Below are positions 48,091 to 57,898 of a stretch of 64,000 nucleotides of DNA, piece by piece. The DNA comes from Entomortierella parvispora (taxonomy: Eukaryota; Mortierellomycota; Mortierellomycetes; Mortierellales; Mortierellaceae): the NCBI GenBank assembly GCA_963573315.1, contig OY752141.1, forward strand, positions 3,658,001 through 3,722,000, given 5' to 3'. The notes below the pieces were generated by a model. That model was not told where the DNA came from and did no database searches. It worked only from the letters and a program-made list of their open reading frames with translations. Position numbers and translations under genes: made by a program. Positions within the stretch are counted from its first letter, which is position 1, and every line of letters begins with the position of its first letter.

Positions 48091-49392
48091 ATGCGCATTA
48101 AAGAGTACCGCATCACCAACAACTGCACCAATGCAGAGTACCAGGTACACCGGATGCACCCAAGCCCCCTTCCTGCTACAAACACCACCACCAGTTCTAC
48201 TGCTATTACGCATTACTCCTGTCCTTTTCTCCGAGATGAACAAACCTCCCACCAAAAAAACTTATTGCCATCCGTCGTTATTTTCGCTCTTATCTTTCTA
48301 GGTTGCTCAATTGTACAATGTCGCCGAGATGTCCAAGGCCGAGAGCGGTGGCGGTGAGGGTGTCGAGGTCTTGAAGAATGAGCCATACGAGGACGAACAC
48401 CGCAAGGGTCAATTCACTCACAAGGTATTCCACAACAACCGCATAGCATTCAAAGGATCTCTTTTGTGCAAGAACAGGTTGTGCACGTCCTGTCCCTCCA
48501 TTCCACCCCGCCTGCTCTTTTGTTGACTGGAACACAAGTGTTTTTTATGGTCAGACTCTCACGCCATCCTGTTGTTGCTTCTAGATTTATCATTTGGAGT
48601 CCAGGATCCCAAGCTGGATCAGAAGCTTGATGCCCGCGGGAGCCACCAAATGCCAGGAAAAAGCATGGAACGCATTTCCTTGTAAGCAGAGATCAATTTT
48701 GACATTTCCGTGCCGCGGCCCCTAATGGACTTGGGCTCCCCTCCCCTTTTACAGTTGATTTCTTGCCAGTCTGAGAACCCGTGGTCAAAATCACGCTTTG
48801 TGCCACCAAAAAAGTCATGAAAGGGCAAAACTGACACGCTGTACCTTCTTCTGGTAAACTTGCAGGGTGCAAGACCGTCATTACGAACGATTACATGCAA
48901 GAGTCCTTCTCGGTTACTGTCGAGTCTTTCCACGTTGATGAAGATCGTGGTCAACTGGAGAATGCCCTCAACCTCTCTCCTGATAAACTCAAGCAGCGCG
49001 AGGTCGTTACCATCGATGTTGCCAAGGATGCACAGTCTTACTACCTTCAGACGTTCAACGCAGCCAAGGAAGATGTAACAAGGTCTTTCTCACAGAAAGC
49101 TCTTCGCGGTCCTCTCCAGGGCGACTGGGCCAAGACGTGTGATCCCGTCATGACATGCTACAAGCTCGTGTCGATCGAGTTCAAGTGGTACGGACTGCAA
49201 ACAAAGATGGAGTCTTATATGCATTCTATTGAACGCGACCTTTTCACAAAGTTCCACCGAGAACTGTTTTGTTCTATGGATCAGTGGCATGGACTCACCA
49301 TGGAATCGATCCGAGAGATGGAGAAGCGTACAAAGGAAGAGTTGGACGACAAGCTTGCCAGCCATGCTGCTGCCACGACAGTAGCTAAATAA
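48091..49392 (+). CDS. Class I phosphatidylinositol transfer protein
   Basis: Cytosolic lipid exchanger of the START-like PITP fold, moving PI and PC (or PA) between membranes. Exons 48091-48144, 48302-48424, 48585-48681 and 48866-49392 give 266 residues, as in animal PITP-alpha (about 270). Visible: MRIKEYRI start, [17 protein letters not shown] with [34 protein letters not shown], the [14 protein letters not shown] strand, an [16 protein letters not shown] segment, [20 protein letters not shown], and the C-terminal [14 protein letters not shown] helix. This is the metazoan/oomycete-type PITP, unrelated to Sec14. Confidence 0.95.
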
Positions 49393-50274
49393 TGGCTATA
49401 CACAACCTCTATCAATAATACAAGGAGAATTCACGTACACAAATCTTTGTGCTGGGTCCAAAAACAGAAGTGCTTCGAGTTGCTCGTGGACTGCAAACCA
49501 AAGGAAAGTGCACGCGAAAAGAACATAGGCCAAGAGAGAGCCAGAGGAACAGAAAGAGGGGGGAGAGAGATAAAAGTGTCAGAGAGAGAAAGAGAGAGAG
49601 AGAGAGAGAAAAGTGCCAGCTTGGACCACCAGAAGAGGAGAGTCACATGCAACGCATGCATGCCCACGGCAGCATGCAGGTTCAAGAGGCGAGCGAAGGA
49701 AGGGGCAGAGTCGTTCGCTCGTTGCCCTTGGCTCGCACAAACACGCACACAAGGACACCCCTGCCTCCATTTCCTTCTGCTTCCTGTCTGTCCTTTCTTT
49801 CCTCATCATCCTCCCATTATTATTATTACTCTTTCGAATCCCTTTGTCCACTGTCCATTGCCCTTGCCTTTGCCCCTCTGGCCTTCCCCCCCTCCCCACT
49901 TTGCTCCGTTCTGGACTACCCTTCACTCCCCTCTGCCCTCTTGCTCGTGCCCATCCCATCTTGTCCCATTCCATCCCTCTTGCTCACCCACTCACTCACA
50001 CACACACACTCTTTCTCCCTCCGGCTCTCATGACTGGGAAGCGGGTCCACTGAGTTACTGCTGCATCCACCTGCACTTCCCTTCCTGGCCCTTTCCTTTC
50101 CCTTTCCCTTCCCTTGCCTCGCTTTGTTTTCTTTTCCTTGCTCTTCGCTCCTCTCTCCCTTCCTCGGGCAGATAGACACTATCCCATCCATCCCAGCCTC
50201 GTGTCCCTCTTTATTCATTTCTCTCTCTCTCTCTCTTTCTGTTTGGCCTTCTCCTTCCCTCTCGGCCTAATCTC
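49393..50274. other. Intergenic, 0.9 kb, GA- then CT-rich
   Basis: Purine-rich (GAGA) around 49560-49615 and strongly pyrimidine-rich from 49750 to the DP gene start. Overlapping open frames here are low-complexity and not called. Confidence 0.5.
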
Positions 50275-53200
50275 ATGACACCCTCAGAGAGGCTGTTGCG
50301 GCAACACCAGCAACAGCAACACCCTCAACTGCCCTCCACTTCTCATTCCTCAGAGGACCCTCTGCCAGAATACCCCTCTCATAGCGAGCCAGACTACAAG
50401 GACCATTGGCAACACCCCTCGACCCAAACCTCTCAGGATCTTACCATGCATCGCCCATCCCACCTGTCTTCCCCACCAGACCGTCAGCAGGAACAGCAAT
50501 CAAATCACCGACAGCACCACCACCCCCACCCCCCCTTTCACCACCACCACCAACAACAACAACAACAACACCAACACCAGCGGCATGAGCACGGGCAGGA
50601 TTTACCGCCTGCTGCTAATCCTTCCCAAAGGTTCGAGACCAGCCGCGGAGAAGGAACCATGTCCACAATTCATTCACCAAGAGGCTTTACAGGGCACCTT
50701 GCCGAGCCCTCGCACGGTCGCCAGATCTCTCCCTCTGGACCAGGACTGCATCCATGGCCGGACTACCATGTGCAGAGACAAAACAGCCCTGCAAATTCAC
50801 AGGGCCAATACGCGCAACAGCAGAATGACCACAGCTACGCGTTGATGCGCGCTGACAACCACGCGAGATTCGCTCCCTCGTCGGCGTACAGTCACCACCT
50901 GGAACGGGAGCAGGAGCGGGAGCTGGCACCGCCGGCTGACAGAGCGGGGCCAGGGACGACCGACGTTCGCCTCACGCGCCACCACTCTGGACTGAACTCA
51001 GAGTCTGCCCGGCTTCCCTCAGTGGCAACCCCCCCGTCCTCAGTCTCTCAAGACCACAGTGCTGTTGAGGCCCGTCTGGACCGCTCATGTGCGAGCCCCA
51101 GTCCCGCTTCCCATGCTGCCCACATGCGGTCTGGATCTGCTTCGGGCGATACAAAGTCGCAACAGCTCACGGCTGCCGATCGACACTACGTCCTCACGAG
51201 CAGGTCTTCTGCATCCATCTCCCAGCAGCGTTTATCCCATGCGGTCCATCACCCAGATATGAGCAGGCATGAGCCACTTCAGCCAGGCCTCGTCATGTCG
51301 ACCTCCCCTGGCTCTGAACACACCACGCTTACCTCACAGACCAGCAGCATCGAGGCTTCCCCAACAACGATATCGAGCCAAAGGAATCACGATCACTTTG
51401 TGCTGGATCTTATGCCTGGGAGGGAAAAGACCCCACGGACACCGCAGAGGATACCGCCACCTATCCTCACAAAGTGGAGAGGCGATGACTCTGGCCGAGA
51501 TTGTCCACCTCTCTCTTTTCAGAGCAATTCAAGTCAATCCTTTTCTATCAGAAGCGCAGACAGTAAAACGTCGCCCTCCACGCCCCGATCTTCACTGATC
51601 CATCCGTTAATGGGACGACCAATCTTAGACCACCCAATGCATGGCTACGATAAGCCCTTTTTGCCAACGAATGCAGTCAATCCGCCCCTGTTCCTTACAG
51701 ACTCACCCGTCGGATATCATGAGCCTGCCCATTCATACGCGGAAGAACATGATATGGAACATTGCTCGGAGCAGGATGATGTACGTGCAAGAGAACACGG
51801 CGCTGGAGATGAGTATGACGACGATGATGACGACGAGGAAGAAAACATGAGGGCGACAAAGCGCGTCCACCTGGATACCCGAGGGCATGCTTCCGTCAAC
51901 GGCTTTGAAGACGGCGCTACCGATCCAGGTCTGAGTACACGCTCCTTGTCCGCCAGAAGCCCAAAGACGAACTTTGCTGACAGTCCTCAACGAGACCTGG
52001 TGAAGGGCAACAAGAAGACCTCGCCTCGTACCAAGGTGCAATCTCCTCGGCGAACAATCCGCCCCTTGTCTTCCCAAATGACAACTGACGAGTCTTCTGA
52101 ACAGTAAGTCTGAAATGGATCATGCCGTGGTTGTTTTGGTTACCTGAATCCTTTCTGACCCCTCCGTTTTGTTATTGTAGCATGGAGGATGGAGGTAACG
52201 GTCAAGAAGGGTTTGGTGCCCATTCACTCCATGGCAAGGGACTGGGATACTATGCACCCCTGCTATGTGAACGCGTGCGAGCTAAAGGCACCACGACCTA
52301 TAACGATGTGCGTCAAGTTTTTTTTTCTGTACACGTTGCGTACAATTGTGGGAATACTCTAGATCTGACTTTTGTCTGTTTCATCGGACGTCAAATTAGC
52401 TTGTACATGAACTCGCCGGAGGCCAGCCGGGCGAGGGTGTGGAGATTTCTCCCCAAGAACAGTCTGGGCAAGGAGTATGTCTGAATCACTCCCACGATTT
52501 CCTGCGCGAACGACTAGTTTTTTAGAGCGCGCACTCATCTATTGGCCTAATCTTTGTCTATAGAACATTCGCAGAAGAGTTTACGATGCTCTCAACATTC
52601 TGGAATCCTTGGGCATCATCTCGATGGACAAGAAAGCGATTCGATGGATTGGGATCCAGGACTCGTGTATCATCCAGGATGCGACTAAACGTGTTGGTCT
52701 CCAGGAGTTGTTACCCATGACGGAGGGAGATCGTGCGGATGAGAGCGAGGAACCAGAAGATGATGATATGGACATCGAGCAATTGCAGGTAGGAATGGAT
52801 ACTTGTTGATGAAAATGAACCATTGTTGTTGTTTCGTCTTGGAAATGAGCCTAATTATTGTCTGCTACCTCCTTGAAACTGTGGCTACAGAAAGAAGTTG
52901 ACGCTCTAAGACTCCAAAATCGACTGGAAAAGGCCAAAGTGGAGGACCAAATTGCCAGAGTATGTTCATGTCTTGACAGGTTTATTGAATGACTGTCTAT
53001 CCCTGATCCAGCCTTGTGCTTACTCTGTTTTCTTCTCTATCTCTTCTGTAGCATGTTCAAGTGAACAACCTTATCCGACGCAATAAGCTTGCGGAGGAGA
53101 AGGAAGCGGACCGTCTAGAGCGAAGACGACTTCGAAAGTTAGAAAAGAAGGCAGAGAGACGAGCTCAGGAGGGCCGAGAAGGCTCACAAGTTCCCGATGA

Positions 53201-54072
53201 TGAGCACTTGGCGCGCTCGGAAAAGAAGTCTCTCCGCCATACCCGCCACAGATCTCCGCGTCTGCAATTGCAAGTGGATGAGGAGGAGGACTCTTGTGCA
53301 GATGAGCCGGGTAAGGCCATCGAGGACGAAGCATGTATGGAGGTTGAGAGCAGTGGTGACCCCTTTATGGATGAGGAAGAGGCACGACGCCTTCGGAAGG
53401 CGCAGCGTCAGGAACGTCGGGAGTGCAAAGAACGCAAAGAGAAGCGGGCTCAAAGACGACAAGAACGTGAAGCGGCGGCCCGTATTGAACAGGAACGGAT
53501 CGGACTACCGTGTGTTATGATCCGAATGCCAGGATATGGAGCACAGAGTTCCGATTCCGAGGGCTCTATCCAAGTGGTGCGACGCGTTCGTGAGGAGCCA
53601 AGGCTACGCAAGAGGTAAGATCAAGTGCTTCAGCCCTCTACCGTACCACTCCCCAAAGCGCAGACAGAATTTCTGCTTCTTGGTCCAGTTAATTTGACGA
53701 GTTCTACTGTCTTTTTGTTCTTGATGCTTTAGTCATGGCAACAAGAGGTATCCTGGCGAGGCCGAGGAGGAAGTAGAGATGACTACGACCGTCGAAGTCA
53801 GAGTGTCTCAGCAGGATGAACTCAATGTGATCTCTGACACGGAAATCCTGGGTGAACTTCGATTGAACAGCGTCGGAATGAATGACCTCCAAGCCATGCT
53901 TCCCAAAAAAGAGATGATGGACCATGTTCGATACTCAACTGCAACGACAGAGCAACTGGAAGCGGCGGCGGCAGCAGCTATGTCGACTTCGGAGGCTCTT
54001 GCTGCATCAGGGCCTCAGGTGACCGTTTTGTCTGGCTTCGAGCGACAAATGATGAATGGGAACCAAATGTAG
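50275..54072 (+). CDS. DP-type (TFDP) E2F-partner transcription factor with long N-terminus
   Basis: Cell-cycle transcription factor that heterodimerises with E2F. Exons 50275-52103, 52181-52307, 52400-52474, 52564-52788, 52891-52959, 53052-53614 and 53733-54072 give 1075 residues. The winged-helix DNA-binding domain is at about 628-705: [33 protein letters not shown], the RRRVYD signature [20 protein letters not shown] and [10 protein letters not shown] dimerisation coiled coil follows ([14 protein letters not shown] ... [20 protein letters not shown]), matching the DP pattern with NLxxRN. The 600-residue N-terminus is disordered, rich in His/Gln/Ser/Pro (CAC/CAA repeats at 50510-50585). The C-terminal region is highly charged and ends in an Ala-rich helix. 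Confidence 0.9.
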
Positions 54073-54904
54073 AGGTGATCCTATCCACTCTACTGCTTCC
54101 ATTTTCCTCTCGTTCACCCCCCTCTCCTCTTTCTCTTTCTCTTTTTCTTTACTCTCTCCTGTTCTTTTTGTCATTTTTTATCTTACCCTGTACTATAGAT
54201 CTGTAATATATCAGTTTTTTTCTATTTTTTCCTTTGCAACGGTCTCAAGGACGATAGTTGCCTACCCAAATTTCTTGTAGGTGCATGTATCTCATTCTTT
54301 TTGCTGCTTGCACGAACCTGCTCGGCCTTCTTTATCTCTTCCAGCACACTCTTCCTTTTCCCCAGTACCCTGCTATCTCATCCAGCACCCCTTCATTCCC
54401 TCCCTTGTACCTCACAGGAACCCGATTTTCCGGTCCAGGCTCTATCCTTGCCATGTTGTTGTTTACTAGACTCTGATATATGCCTTTGTGTGCACTCACT
54501 GTGTGACTTTGCCAAATGGGCTGTAGCCTCATTGGCAAGGCGAGATTTTTGCGATCAGAAAGAATGGCTTCGCCTTGGCACCGTTGTTTCTCAACCAGGG
54601 GTGGCGTTGCAGTGCCCAACACTTAGCAACCTCTAGCAGAGTGCTGCAAACCCATTGCTTTCTTTACCTTTTCCCACACTCTTCCTGCACTGCCAGCCCA
54701 CACACCCCACATTCCTCCTCTCTCTTCTTCCCATCTCAACTCACGCACGCACCAATTGCCATCCTTTCGGGTCACCACCGACAATTGCTGGATATATAAT
54801 TCAGTGAGTCTTCAACCGAGATTGGATCGCGTTTGTGACTACGCTTGGAGTTCTCGCCAGTCTTTAAAAATACTGTCAAGCTGACCTGCTCTCCTTTGGT
54901 AGAA
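54073..54904. other. Intergenic, 0.8 kb
   Basis: 3' flank of the DP gene and upstream of the membrane-protein gene, CT-rich throughout. A TATA-like TATATAAT occurs at 54791-54798, about 110 bases before the next ATG. Confidence 0.5.
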
Positions 54905-55675
54905 ATGGTTCCTGCCACGATCGTTTCAGTTGCGATGGCAGCCCTTAGCTTTACTGATGAAGTCAAGTGCTTTTTTGATAAGAAGCAGAAAAAAACTGTT
55001 GTCTCTTTGCCAAACCACCACCAGAACTCTCACCAAGAGATAATTCGGGTTTCCCGCAAGGCGAGCGAATATTATCAGCTAAGGAATGTGCTGAAGGAAG
55101 AAAACAATATCCATTGGGGAGGAGCTCTTGTGGCTTCTGGAGGGTATACAGTGCAGACGATGCGGGAAGCAAACGTGCTCCACCGGCAGAGGAATGAGAT
55201 AGAACAAGGAAGAAACCTCATTTGGCGCACAGTGTTGAGTCTCAATCAAGTGTACGCGGCTTTCAGGATCATGTCAAGTATATCCTTTTGGACTTTTGGC
55301 TTCTCTGGCTTTACCTTTGGTCCCATGAGCGCTTTCAAGTTATTTGTCCTTTACTCTTCAGTCAGCTTCTTGTTTGGTATACCTATAGTTCTTTATACCC
55401 TGTCAGGAAAACGGGATACCTCGGTATTGTCTGCATTTACAGCATTTACAGGGATCTGGACAATTTGTACGTTTGCTGCTTTTATCTCTGTCTTTTTGCC
55501 TTTCTACCCTGGTTTCATTTGCTACATATCCAGTTGTTTGGTGTGGTTCTTTGCTATCATTGGAATTACACTGATTGAAGAAGAAAAACTCGAGCCAGAT
55601 GCATTCAAAATATGTTTCTTTATCTTCTGCAGCTTTTCTCCCTTCCTTGTATTCTTTTATTACCTTTTTGCGTGA
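54905..55675 (+). CDS. Multi-pass membrane protein, unknown family
   Basis: Intronless, 256 residues from the first ATG in the frame (54905). The first ~115 residues are mostly soluble: charged (KKQKKT), His/Gln-rich, then QTMREANVLHRQRNEIEQG. The second half contains four to five hydrophobic spans: ISFWTFGFSGFTFG, LFVLYSSVSFLFGIPIVLYT, FTAFTGIWTICTFAAFISVF, CYISSCLVWFFAIIGITLI and ICFFIFCSFSPFLVFFYYLF. The protein ends right after the last span. No signature motif was recognised. It is more A/T-rich than its neighbours, which together with the lack of introns could mean a young or transferred gene; this is speculative. Confidence 0.6.
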   Translation: MVPATIVSVAMAALSFTDEVKCFFDKKQKKTVVSLPNHHQNSHQEIIRVSRKASEYYQLRNVLKEENNIHWGGALVASGGYTVQTMREANVLHRQRNEIEQGRNLIWRTVLSLNQVYAAFRIMSSISFWTFGFSGFTFGPMSAFKLFVLYSSVSFLFGIPIVLYTLSGKRDTSVLSAFTAFTGIWTICTFAAFISVFLPFYPGFICYISSCLVWFFAIIGITLIEEEKLEPDAFKICFFIFCSFSPFLVFFYYLFA

Positions 55676-57898
55676 ATAAATACACTGTTGTTGGATGGGT
55701 CAACTCGATCTGTTCCACAGACATTCTACATGTACAGTATACTACCTGCTGCACACATGCCACAAGGGATTCTTTTTTCCCCTTTCACCAGCGAGAACTT
55801 ATTTGCTGGATCGTGTCGCTAATTCAAACGTGAGACGAATGAGGAGGATTGCTTCGCTAATCTGTACCCCTCCTCTGGTTGTCGCACAGCGCTCCAATTC
55901 CTTGCTTCAACATCTCTGCTTACCCCCTTTCCCGCTCAGCTTCTCTTCTTCCCTTCTTTTCAAAAAGAAAATACGGTGGTGGTCAGGCTGCAGCTCAGCT
56001 TGGTCATCCTTGTCGACCGCAGTGGGCACAAGGGCATGCAATTGCTGGTAATGACTGCTACGACGTAAACAACAACAATAGTGGCAATAGCGACCGATGC
56101 ATCCGTTCCGCCGGTTCATGGCGCTTTTTTTCTGCATTGTCGGTTTCAAGCGACTTGCGCGACATTTTTCGGCTCTTCCTCTTCAGGGTCCAACCCAAAC
56201 TTTTCACACACAGACGCACTCTAAAACCAACAGTGTCTTTTACTCAAGATGGGGTTCGTGGCGTTATCAAGGACTACGGAAGAGTCTTTACTCTTGGACG
56301 TCCTGGATATCCCTTTCCAGCCTCGATCCTGAAAATAACAAAAATGCACCTTTCACAGCCTGAGAACAAGAGCCCACTGTTGTGTTGCTGTATTCGTTGG
56401 GATGGATGTTACTTTCTGGAAAGATGAAGTGGTATTGATGCAACAATGTGGTGTCGATCGTCGTCTAGGGAATTTCTCTGAAAAGAGGGGTTTGAACTTC
56501 AATCATCAGAGCCACAATTGAAAACGCGACGGGTCCGACATGAGGTCATCTCATTAAAGTGAGTTCAAGGCCGCACGTGCAATTTATGAAAAAAGTTGAA
56601 CGTTATTTTACGAGGAGTCGAGTCGAGTCGAGTCCCGGTTGTGGGGTCCGAAGGAGCCTGGAATCAGGAGCCTGGAATCCCACACGGGATCGTGGGACCC
56701 ATCTTTTTGATTTCAGAGCCAAAGAACCCGGGCAAAGTCTGCAACGGAGAAGAGCAATAGTATTTTGTACTCGGAAGGGTGACTGAACAGGAAGGAAAAG
56801 GGGAAGGCAATGGGAGCACAGGCGTCCAAAAGAAAAGACAGTGAAGAGGAGAAAGTGAAAAAAAATAATATATGTGACCCCGAGACCAACGGCGGAGGTC
56901 ACACAGAACCAGAGCTACATCCCAAAAGAAATGAAATTTCCTTATCTCTGAGCCGAGAGTGCGGGATGACCACTGACCAGCAGCAGGACGTTGTTTTCTT
57001 TTTTGCACACCCCTGTCTGCCAGACTTGATCTTCTTCACGATGGGTCTACTTTTCTTTCTCCACAGAGACCATTGTTTGTTTGTTGTGAGGTAAAGGAGG
57101 TTGAGCTGGGAAGGAAGGGAAGAAAAGGGAAGGAAAGGAGAGAAGGAAGACGAAGGGAGAGGGACAAGGACAAGGGAATGAATGAATACATGCCAGGAAA
57201 AGAGAACAGAAAAAGAAAAGAAAAGAAAAAAAAAGGGCTCAGAGGAAAAAGAATGCGCGATGCATAATCTCCGTGGGTTCGTGGGTGGGCGAGTGGACCA
57301 GATTGGAGTGGAGGAGGGGGGAGAGCAAGCAGGAAGCATGAAGGGAAGAGATGCACTGCACTCGAGTGTCATGGAGGGACAGCAGAGGACAGACAAACAG
57401 ACAAACAAAGAGGCAAACCTTCCCTCCTTTTTTCGCACTAGCGAGCCAACACTCTCCTTTTCGCTCCGTTATCTCTCACACATCACACCCCTCTGGCACA
57501 CATCTCACACGCATCTCACACTCCTCCACTGCTCACGCTCCTCTCGCTGTTGTCTCACACTTCGACTGCGTCCTTCGTTCCTAGTCTTGCTTTTCTGGCT
57601 CCTTCCTGGTTTCTGTCCTCCCCTTTCCTCTTCTTTCCTTCTTTTTCTTTCTTTTTCATTCATTCATTCCTTTGCTCACTCACTCACTCGACCTCAACTT
57701 GCTTATTCAATTCCTAATTCATTCATTCATTCCTTTTTTTCCCCTTCCCTTCGCCATAAACCTTCACTCAGCGCACATTCATTCTCCTCCGTTCGTCTTC
57801 CGTCCTTCCCTTCACCCTGCATATCGTTGCATACACGCACTTTATCTCTTTCTATAGTTCCTCACTACTCCCTCCATTCCTCCATTCCTCCTGCCTGT
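55676..57898. other. Gene-poor intergenic region, 2.2 kb
   Basis: The largest gap in the window. It contains a GAGTC pentanucleotide repeat near 56613-56636, a purine-rich block (57100-57260) and a long CT-rich leader (57420-57898). Open frames such as 55879-56427 lack coding character. No RNA gene was identified. Confidence 0.5.
56613..56636 (+). repeat. GAGTC tandem repeat (~4 units)
   Basis: Direct head-to-tail GAGTC/AGTCG units in a non-coding stretch, followed closely by a second short duplication (GGAGCCTGGAATC twice at 56653-56679). Confidence 0.8.

Noticed and set aside
55879..56427. 182-codon plus-strand frame in the gene-poor region
   Set aside because: Composition and amino-acid pattern do not look coding, and no family resemblance was seen.
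57182..57898. N-terminal extension of the kinase frame (239 codons)
   Set aside because: Translates purine-rich then CT-repeat leader DNA like that upstream of other genes here; the ATG at 57899 starts normal coding composition.
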